From assembly GCA_046597185.1 (NCBI GenBank), contig JBKJLF010000881.1, positions 1-8,528 of the forward strand: DNA of 8,528 bases, written 5' to 3'. The translations under genes were made by a program, and so were the position numbers. Position 1 is the stretch's first letter. The number at the start of each line of letters is the position of its first letter. Below, piece by piece: positions 1 to 6,600 of this stretch. The notes under the pieces were generated by a model. The model was not told the origin of the DNA and did not search any database. It saw only the letters and a program-made list of their open reading frames with translations. The stretch comes from CAMBDR01 sp046597185 (GTDB lineage: Bacteria > Pseudomonadota > Gammaproteobacteria > Burkholderiales > Burkholderiaceae_D).

Positions 1-64
1 TGCGGCCCCGCCCACATATAGGTGAAAATCAAGGTCCAAATAGTCAAGGTGCCTACTCCGTATA

Positions 65-78
65 TTGATCAAAATCAA
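65..78. promoter_or_regulatory. FNR/ANR-family binding site (perfect consensus)
   Basis: The bases read TTGAT-CAAA-ATCAA, an exact match to the TTGAT-N4-ATCAA consensus bound by FNR, ANR and related Crp-family regulators that respond to low oxygen or nitric oxide. The centre is at 71.5. It lies about 81-82 bp upstream of the start point expected from the TACAAT hexamer at 141-146, close to the helical spacing of class I activator sites. That promoter assignment is weak, so repression or control of a gene to the left is also possible. The site is palindromic and has no intrinsic direction. Confidence 0.6.
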
Positions 79-140
79 GATACACAGATAAAAAAACACC
101 GCACGTGCATTTTTCCAGCTTTCTTCACGTCGGTTCGCAT

Positions 141-146
141 TACAAT
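141..146 (+). promoter_or_regulatory. Possible -10 element for the first kinase gene
   Basis: TACAAT is a 5/6 match to the sigma-70 -10 consensus. No recognisable -35 hexamer lies 16-18 bp upstream (the bases there read like GCTTTC), which fits an activator-dependent promoter such as one helped by the FNR-type box at 65-78. The assignment is tentative. Confidence 0.3.
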
Positions 147-240
147 TGTATTCTCACAACAACGTCAATCAGTCCAACCCCAATCGTGTACATTACTTGA
201 CCGGGCCGCCACTCTCGGTGATACTCATCAATACGCAAAT

Positions 241-263
241 GCTGGCTGGCTGGCTGGCTGGCT
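241..263 (+). repeat. GCTG tetranucleotide tract (5.75 copies)
   Basis: Five full GCTG units and a partial sixth run without interruption. An in-frame ATG at 239-241 overlaps the first base, so in the kinase frame the tract would encode Leu-Ala-Gly-Trp-Leu-Ala-Gly. Tetranucleotide tracts near a start codon can slip during replication and switch genes on and off in other bacteria. Here the better start at 347 lies downstream of the tract, so slippage would more likely change leader structure than reading frame. Confidence 0.85.
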
Positions 264-272
264 TTACCAGCC
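256..272 (+). other. GC-rich leader hairpin formed by the two adjacent repeats
   Basis: GGCTGG (256-261) and CCAGCC (267-272) form a perfect 6-bp stem around the 5-nt loop CTTTA. Alternative stems use other GGCTGG registers to the left and the CCAGCC copies at 279-284 and 291-296. No poly-T follows, so this is not an intrinsic terminator. It lies about 65 nt upstream of the ribosome site and does not obviously mask it. Confidence 0.4.
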
Positions 273-296
273 GATTTACCAGCCGATTTACCAGCC
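263..296 (+). repeat. 12-bp tandem repeat (2.8 copies) in the leader
   Basis: The unit TTTACCAGCCGA occurs at 263-274 and 275-286, with a partial third copy at 287-296. Each copy carries CCAGCC, the exact complement of the GGCTGG that recurs in the adjacent GCTG tract. The two repeats can therefore pair with each other in several registers. If translated in the kinase frame they would give a Phe-Thr-Ser-Arg repeat; I think they are untranslated leader. Confidence 0.8.
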
Positions 297-336
297 CGGA
301 GCCGGACGCCAGCGCAGCTTGTCCGTTTCAACCATT

Positions 337-340
337 GGAG
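337..340 (+). promoter_or_regulatory. Ribosome binding site that fixes the start of the first kinase
   Basis: GGAG lies 6 nt upstream of ATG 347. The second kinase has the same layout, with GGAG at 3656-3659 also 6 nt before ATG 3666 and the shared string TGGAGCC. The proteins starting at these two ATGs align from the first residues (Met-x-Val-Gly-Leu-Arg-Glu-Lys). This supports 347 over the in-frame TTG 146 or ATG 239, neither of which has a visible Shine-Dalgarno sequence. Confidence 0.8.
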
Positions 341-346
341 CCATCG

Positions 347-3300
347 ATGCTTGTCGGTTTACGAGAAAAAATACTTGTTTTCCTCATCCTGGGCATTGTT
401 TTGCTTGGCGCAGGCACCTTACTCATTGTCCACACCATCCGGGAACACCATACACAAGAATTGGCGCAGCAACAGCTTGATCACTACGTACAACTGCATC
501 AAGCAAAAATACTCGCCACTATTGCACAAAACACCGGGCAAAACCCCGCTATCGATGCCAGATTAGATAATTTTACCCATCCAAAAACAATAAACATCGC
601 AACAAACATGACGGCCCGGGTTTTGGACGAGGATGGCGGCATCGCCAATCAACCGGGCACCACGATCTGGAATTTGTTACCGCATGAAGCCGAACGGCTG
701 CAACTCAAAGCCGCCATGGTCAGCGTTAAATCAGGCCAACAGGAAAGCAGCAAAATGAAACTCACCATGGATGGCGTCAAACAGGTGGCAGCCATGGTCT
801 GGGTGCCTTCTGTGCAACGCTACCTGCTGGCCACCCAGGATGCCGGCAATATCAACAGCACTGGCAACATTGGCAACATTGGCAACATTGGCAACATTAG
901 CAACATTAGCAACATTAGTAGCGCCACTAACAGCCTGCATCTTATGCTGATACTGTCAATTGCATTAATGGTGATATTTTCCCTTATCTTAATTGTCATG
1001 CACAGGCTATTGGTAATTAATTTGCGACACATGATCAATGGCATACGGCAAATGGCAGGGACCGATTATAAAACCCGGCTGGTAATCGAACAGAACGATG
1101 AATTCGGCCAAATCACCCAAGCGTTTAACCTGCTTGCGGGGAAATTGGAAAAAGTACAGGGCCAATTGCAAGCCAGCCTAGGGACCTTGCGTGTATCCGA
1201 ACAACGCTTTGCCACGATTTTTAACGCCGTGGCCGACCCGATATTAATCACCCGGCTGGAAGACGGGGCGGTGGTGGATGTAAATGAAGCGTTTCAGCGA
1301 CGCTCACAACTGTCGCTCGAACAAGCCATCACGCGCTCACAGGAAGCACTCGGTTTATGGGCCAACCCGGACGACCGCACGCTGTTCCACTCGATTTTGC
1401 TACGCCACAAACAGGTGCGCGGCTTTGAATGTGACACCTTGTTAAACGGTGTGGCACGACACGACTCGATCTCCGCCGCCATCATCGAACTCGATGGCCA
1501 GGTGCATGTCTTATCGATTTCACACGATGTCACCGAAATGCGCAATCAAGAAGCTGCCTTGCGCGCTTCCGGGCAAAAATTCTCGGCCATCTTTAACGCT
1601 ATTCCCGATATGATCGGTGTCACCCGGCTGGAGGATGGCCTGGTCATCGATTTCAACCAAAAATTTGAACAAACCAGTTCCGGCGAACATGATCATGCCA
1701 ACCTTGCCGGGCGTCATATTTCAGAATTTGATATTTGGCTGCATGAACGTGATCGTCTGCGTTTCTTTGATGAATTAACGCAAAACGGCATCGTGCGGGA
1801 GATGGAATGTGATATCAACACCCACAGCAAGAAGAAAATTCATGCATTAATCTCAGGTAAATTATTTGAACTGGACGGTCAGGCGCATGTGGTGACGATT
1901 GCGCACGATGTGACCGAATTACGCCAGAAAGAACTGGCGCTGCATCAATCTTTACTGGCCCAGCAAACGGCCGAAGCGGCACAGCAAACCGCCGAGGCGG
2001 CGACCCGGATGAAAAGCGAGTTTTTGGCCATGATCAGCCATGAAGTGCGCACCCCGTTGGGCGGCGTAATCGGCATGTTGCGCTTTGGCCTGAAAGACCC
2101 GACCCTCTCCGGCGACACCCGCGCCAAACTGAGCGTGGGCTTATCCAATGCCGAGGTACTGCTGCAAATCATCAATGACATTCTCGATTACTCCAAACTG
2201 GAAGCGGGCAAAATGTCGATTGAAATGATCGATTTTGACTTGCACAGCCTGGTGCGCGATGCCGTTACCCTGATGGAAGAACGGGCAGAAACCAAGAGCT
2301 TAACCTTAATCACCGAGCTACCCATCAATTTACCAATCTGGTGGCATGGCGACCCGACCCGCTTGCGCCAGGTCTTGATTAATTTAATTGGCAATGCGAT
2401 TAAATTCACCGAAAGCGGCAATGTGAAAGTTCGGGTCAAGGTAGAGCAAAATGGCGAAGTTTCCTTCATGGTGCGCGACACCGGCATCGGCATCAGCACC
2501 GAAGCCGTTGGCCGCCTGTTCCAAAAGTATCAACAGGCCGACAACTCGATTGCGCGTAAATTTGGCGGCACCGGTTTGGGCCTGGCCATTTGTAAGCGCA
2601 TCGTCGAAGCCATGCATGGCCACATTCGGGTCGCCAGCAAACTCGATGTCGGCAGCACCTTCACAGTCTACCTGCCGCTGACACCGGGCACGGCCAACCC
2701 GATTCAATCCGGTATCGCCCATTTGGAGCCACACGCCTGCCAACTGCATATTTTGTGTGCCGAAGATGGCGCGACCAACCAAATCATCATTAGCGAATTG
2801 CTCGGTGCCATGGGGCACCACGTCGATTTGGCCGAAGACGGCATTACCGCACTCACCGCGCTCTCGCTGGAAGATTACGATCTGGTATTGATGGATAGCC
2901 GCATGCCGCGCCTTGAAGGGATAGACGCGTTGCGCCTGCTACGTCAAAAAGCCTGCGATGTGCGCAACCCGAATATTCCAGTGATTGCCCTCACGGCCAA
3001 TGTTTCCGAAGCCGAGCGTGAGCGCTTTTTCCACGCAGGAGCAGATGGTTTTATTGGCAAACCGATTGACGAAGTCCAATTGCATGGCGAAATTGCGCGC
3101 ATGATCCGCTTGTTGCAAGAGTCTGGCCGCACCTTGCAGGCCAACCCGCTGCCAAACCCAGGCATCGCCCACACCTCCGGCCCAACCGCCCCTGCCGCGA
3201 GTTGGCCAGCCCCAACTGCGCCAAAGCCGTTCAAACCCGCCCCAGGCGGCAACAACAGTAGCAGCGGCAGCACACTCAGCAGCTTCAGTAGCAAAATGCA

Positions 3301-3580
3301 ACAAAACCTGATTGGCATGTTTAGCGTCGAAGCCCCGCGCCTGTTGGCCGAAATCGGCATGAGTCTGGCAGCGCAACAATCGGGGCCGATTGCCATTGCC
3401 GCGCATAGCTTAAAAGGCTGTTCCGGCTATTTCGACGTGCCTGAATTGCAGCATTTTTGCAAACAAATTGAAACTGCCGCCAACGCCAACGATCTTGCCG
3501 GTGTGCGCGAACATTTCCCTGCCTTTGCCAAAGCGGTTGAAAATGCGGTCACGCACGCTCGGCAGATGTGCCCAAAGTAG
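347..3580 (+). CDS. Hybrid sensor histidine kinase with HAMP, two PAS, REC and HPt domains (short sensor)
   Basis: This 1077-residue inner-membrane kinase has an internal His-Asp-His phosphorelay, in the BarA/TorS style. In order: TM1 (about 8-29), a short periplasmic sensor (30-195), TM2 (197-218), HAMP (219-272), PAS (285-400), PAS (409-525), a coiled linker, HisKA with SHEVRTP (His565), HATPase_c with N-box N679/N683, G1 DTGIGI from D711 and G2 GGTGLGL (740-746), REC with E806/D807, phospho-acceptor D850, T883 and K905, a Pro/Ala/Ser linker, then HPt with AHSLKG (His1020). All catalytic residues seen are intact. The sensor matches only the membrane-proximal part of the next gene's Cache domain (TTIW at 105-108 against STIW there), so it looks truncated. 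It carries a GNI/SNI repeat just before TM2 and a heptad duplication at 539-552. No response regulator lies nearby; the ligand is unknown. Confidence 0.93.
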   Translation: MLVGLREKILVFLILGIVLLGAGTLLIVHTIREHHTQELAQQQLDHYVQLHQAKILATIAQNTGQNPAIDARLDNFTHPKTINIATNMTARVLDEDGGIANQPGTTIWNLLPHEAERLQLKAAMVSVKSGQQESSKMKLTMDGVKQVAAMVWVPSVQRYLLATQDAGNINSTGNIGNIGNIGNISNISNISSATNSLHLMLILSIALMVIFSLILIVMHRLLVINLRHMINGIRQMAGTDYKTRLVIEQNDEFGQITQAFNLLAGKLEKVQGQLQASLGTLRVSEQRFATIFNAVADPILITRLEDGAVVDVNEAFQRRSQLSLEQAITRSQEALGLWANPDDRTLFHSILLRHKQVRGFECDTLLNGVARHDSISAAIIELDGQVHVLSISHDVTEMRNQEAALRASGQKFSAIFNAIPDMIGVTRLEDGLVIDFNQKFEQTSSGEHDHANLAGRHISEFDIWLHERDRLRFFDELTQNGIVREMECDINTHSKKKIHALISGKLFELDGQAHVVTIAHDVTELRQKELALHQSLLAQQTAEAAQQTAEAATRMKSEFLAMISHEVRTPLGGVIGMLRFGLKDPTLSGDTRAKLSVGLSNAEVLLQIINDILDYSKLEAGKMSIEMIDFDLHSLVRDAVTLMEERAETKSLTLITELPINLPIWWHGDPTRLRQVLINLIGNAIKFTESGNVKVRVKVEQNGEVSFMVRDTGIGISTEAVGRLFQKYQQADNSIARKFGGTGLGLAICKRIVEAMHGHIRVASKLDVGSTFTVYLPLTPGTANPIQSGIAHLEPHACQLHILCAEDGATNQIIISELLGAMGHHVDLAEDGITALTALSLEDYDLVLMDSRMPRLEGIDALRLLRQKACDVRNPNIPVIALTANVSEAERERFFHAGADGFIGKPIDEVQLHGEIARMIRLLQESGRTLQANPLPNPGIAHTSGPTAPAASWPAPTAPKPFKPAPGGNNSSSGSTLSSFSSKMQQNLIGMFSVEAPRLLAEIGMSLAAQQSGPIAIAAHSLKGCSGYFDVPELQHFCKQIETAANANDLAGVREHFPAFAKAVENAVTHARQMCPK
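863..916 (+). repeat. 9-bp minisatellite encoding (GNI)4(SNI)2 in the kinase sensor
   Basis: Six perfect or near-perfect 9-bp units follow one another. Four read GGCAACATT and two read AGCAACATT, encoding Gly-Asn-Ile and Ser-Asn-Ile at residues 173-190; a decayed seventh unit follows. The tract lies between the end of the sensor fold and TM2, which starts near residue 197. The paralogous kinase has nothing comparable at this place. Copy-number change here would keep the frame and only alter spacer length. Confidence 0.9.
1961..2002 (+). repeat. 21-bp tandem duplication adding one heptad before HisKA
   Basis: Units 1961-1981 and 1982-2002 differ at only a few bases, and both encode Gln-Gln-Thr-Ala-Glu-Ala-Ala (residues 539-552). 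The paralogue has a single Arg-Gln-Ala-Ala-Glu-Ala-Ala at the matching place. The duplication adds exactly seven residues, so it would keep the heptad phase of the signalling coiled coil that leads into the phospho-accepting helix (His565). Confidence 0.85.
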
Positions 3581-3634
3581 CCAACCATGTTGACGATATG
3601 CAGCACGAAAATGGATTGCGCCCCCCGGATACTT

Positions 3635-3640
3635 TATAAT
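3635..3640 (+). promoter_or_regulatory. -10 element of a separate promoter for the second kinase gene
   Basis: A perfect TATAAT lies in the 85-bp gap between the kinases, 25 bp before ATG 3666. The hexamer 17 bp upstream (3612-3617, TGGATT) is a poor -35, and the TTGACG at 3590-3595 is too far away. Transcription would begin near 3647 with a very short leader ending in GGAG (3656-3659). The second kinase can thus probably be expressed apart from the first, although read-through is likely because I see no terminator after the stop at 3580. Confidence 0.5.
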
Positions 3641-3665
3641 AGACATCTATCGCCTGGAGCCGCCC

Positions 3666-6600
3666 ATGTTCGTTGGTTTGAGAGAAAAGGTCGTTCTTTT
3701 CATCATTACCGCCATATTCACCATTGGCAGCGTTACGCTATGGATGGTCAATTCGATTCAAAAACGTGATCAACAGGATCACGCCTTACAAGCGGCAGAA
3801 CGGCAAGTTCAATTCCATAAAGAGCGTACCCTCGCAGCCATTCAGGCTGACTTGGCGCTTTCCCTGAAAATGGCGGATTCGGATATCGTGCGGCGCTGGG
3901 CGCGCCATCCAGGCGACTTTCAACACGACCCGGCAGCACGCCAGGAATTCAGCAGTTTTTTAACCTTGTTCTCGACTCACCAGACCTTTATTGCCTCAGC
4001 ACCTGAGGCCAAACTTTTTTATCTGGATCAAGCTGCGATCAGTGCGCCGAGTGTAAAGCCGACGCAAGCACTCAGGGAAAGCAATGCCGATGATCGCTGG
4101 TTCTTTGCCACGCTAACACAAAAAAACCCTTACAATTTCAACATCGACCACAACAACGCACTCAAGACCACCAAACTTTGGACCAATGTCGTTATCAAAG
4201 ATCAAGGGCAAGCCATTGGCGTAGTCGGCACAGGCATTGACATAGGCCATTTTATTAATGAATTTATTAATAGCTCGATACCGGGCTTAACGAATATCTT
4301 TATCAATGAAGAAGGGCTGATTCAAGGCCATCGTCAACAGTCATTGATTGAGCAAAACGCCGAATTGGAAAAAAAAGTCAATCGATCCACCATTTGGCGC
4401 ATGCTTGGCAGCGACGAAGAGCGCCAGCAATTAAAATTGGCGCTCGCCAATGCGCAAGCCCAGGGCCTGAGTAACCTCCCGTCCAATGTCGGTAAAGCCA
4501 CCCGGCTGGTGCTCACGCTCGACGGCCGGCCCCACAACCTGGCGGTAGCCTATTTACCACCCTTAAAATGGTATGCGGTGGCCGCCTATGATGCCACCCA
4601 ACTGTCCGACTTCAACGACTTCCTGCCCGTGCTTGCGGTGATGCTGATCGGTCTGCTACTTGCGGCACTAATGGTACTGAGCATAGGCAATCGCCTGGTC
4701 GTTGCACCATTACAACGTCTGGCGGAAGGTGCGCGCCGTTTGGCCGACGGCGATTACCAGGTACGCCTTGCCGCCCATGGCGCGGATGAAATCGGCCAGC
4801 TTACCGAGGCGTTTAATCGAATGGCAGAAAAGATTGCGCAGACACGGCAGCAGTCGCAGATCACTCTCAAGACCTTGCACGCCTCTGAACAGCGTTTTGC
4901 CGCCATCCTGAACGCCGTACCCGACCCTATTTTGATTACCCGCATAAGCGATGGTATGGTGGTCGAAATCAATGCCGAAGTCAGCCGCAATACCCCAACT
5001 CTGCGCACGGATATCATCGGCAAAACCATAGAAGAACTGGGCATTTGGATTTTCCCTGAAGACCGTCAGCGCTTCCTCGACCTGATCAAGTCACAAAAAA
5101 GGGTGCGTAATTTTTCCTGTGAAACCGCGATGCTGGGGGTACACCGATACGATTTGATCTCGGCCGCCCTGATCGAACTCGATGGCATACCTCATGTGCT
5201 GAGCATTTCGCGCGATGCCACCGAGCAACTACGGCAAGAAGCCGCATTAAGGCGCAGCTACGACATGCTGGCCCGCATCCAGCAAATTGCTGGCATGGGG
5301 ATTTGGCAATGGCATCTGGAAACGGATCGCATGCTGTGGTCCAAAACCATTTATGAAATTTATCGCCTGCCGATCCCGAATGAAGCCGGGCTGGAACCGG
5401 GCTTTGTCGGCAGTATGCCCTCGCTGCATGCCTTTAACTACATCCACCCGCAAGACCAGCAACGCTGCCTGGAGGAAGTACAGCGCACCCTGAGCCAACG
5501 TCAAATGGTGGCGTCACAATTTCGCATCATCACCCAGCACGGCACGGTGTTAACCTTGCAATTGGAAGGTGAGGTCACGCTGGATGATCAAGGCAATGTC
5601 AACTATATATTTGGCTTTACCCAGGATATCAGCGAACGGATCAACGCCGAGCGGGCGATTCGTGCCAGCGAAGAAAAAATCGCCATTCTATTTCAGACCA
5701 TACCCGAGTTTTTGGCGATTTCACGTTTTCCCGGTGGCAGATTTGTCAATTTAAACGAAGGCTTTGAACGCGCCACCGGATGGAGCCGGGACGAAGCCCT
5801 GGGCCGCACCGGGCTGGAATTGGGCTTATGGCAAGACCCTGATGACCGCGCCAGATTTGCCGAACTGCTTGCGCGCGATGGGGTATTGCGCAGCCTGGAA
5901 GCCAATTTTGTGCGCAAGGATGGCAGCCTCTGGCGCGGTTCGGCCTGTGCCGCGATTGCCGACATTAACGGTGAAAAATACATCACCCAGGCCGTTCACG
6001 ATGTGACCGAATTGCACCACCAGCAAGCAGCGGCACGTGCTTCCGAAACGGCGCGCCAAGCAGCGGAAGCGGCCAATCAACTCAAGAGCGATTTTTTAGC
6101 CATGATCAGCCATGAAGTGCGCACCCCGCTGGGCGGCGTGATTGGCATGTTGCGCTTTGCCTTGCGCGCGCAAGAACTGGCCCCGGATACGCGCAACAAA
6201 CTGCAAATCAGCCTGTCCAATGCCGAAATCCTGCTGCAAATTATTAATGACATTCTCGACTATTCCAAATATGAAGCGGGCAAAATGCAGCTCGACATGC
6301 TCGACTTTGACTTGCATGGTTTGGTGCGTGATGTGGTATCGATTTTAATCGAGCGTGCCGAAACCCGTGGCCTGAATTTATATGCCGAAATCGAACCCGG
6401 TTTGCCGCTCTGGTGGTACGGTGACCCAACCCGCCTGCGCCAGATTTTGGTCAACCTGATCGGCAATGCCGTCAAATTCACCCACCAGGGTGAAGTGCGG
6501 GTGAAAGTCGGCCTGGATCAGGACTGCCAAATCGCCATCAGCGTGCGCGACTCCGGCATCGGCATGAGCGCGGACACCATGAACCGGCTGTTCCAGAAAT

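Larger units (their letters stand above)
1..346. other. Non-coding upstream region and leader of the first kinase gene
   Basis: I see no convincing protein gene here. Frames stay open across parts of it, including the kinase frame back to a TTG at 146 and an ATG at 239, but the encoded residues are low-complexity and do not resemble a sensor-kinase N-terminus. The stretch holds a perfect FNR/ANR-type box (65-78), a TACAAT hexamer (141-146), a GCTG tract (241-263), a 12-bp tandem repeat (263-296) and the ribosome site of the kinase (337-340). If transcription starts near 153, the leader is almost 200 nt long, which is unusual and leaves room for post-transcriptional control. What lies left of base 1 is unknown; the box could also serve a divergent gene. 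Confidence 0.6.

Noticed and set aside
19..32. Second FNR-type box (TAGGT-GAAA-ATCAA)
   Set aside because: Only one half-site is perfect; the other matches at three of five bases, too weak to list as a feature.
146..346. Longer N-terminus of the first kinase from TTG 146 or ATG 239
   Set aside because: Neither has a Shine-Dalgarno sequence, the residues are repeat-derived, and the paralogue begins at the position equivalent to ATG 347 with the same GGAG spacing.
22..480. Open frame of 152 codons on the + strand over the leader
   Set aside because: It is low-complexity, made largely of repeat translation, and overlaps the kinase start in another frame.
863..916. CRISPR-like array
   Set aside because: The 9-bp units are contiguous, have no spacers and are read in frame as protein.
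2939..3406. Long open frames on the minus strand inside the first kinase
   Set aside because: They are shadows of a codon-biased gene with intact REC and HPt motifs; they carry no recognisable family features.
3581..3665. Terminator after the first kinase
   Set aside because: I find no stable stem followed by a T tract in this gap.
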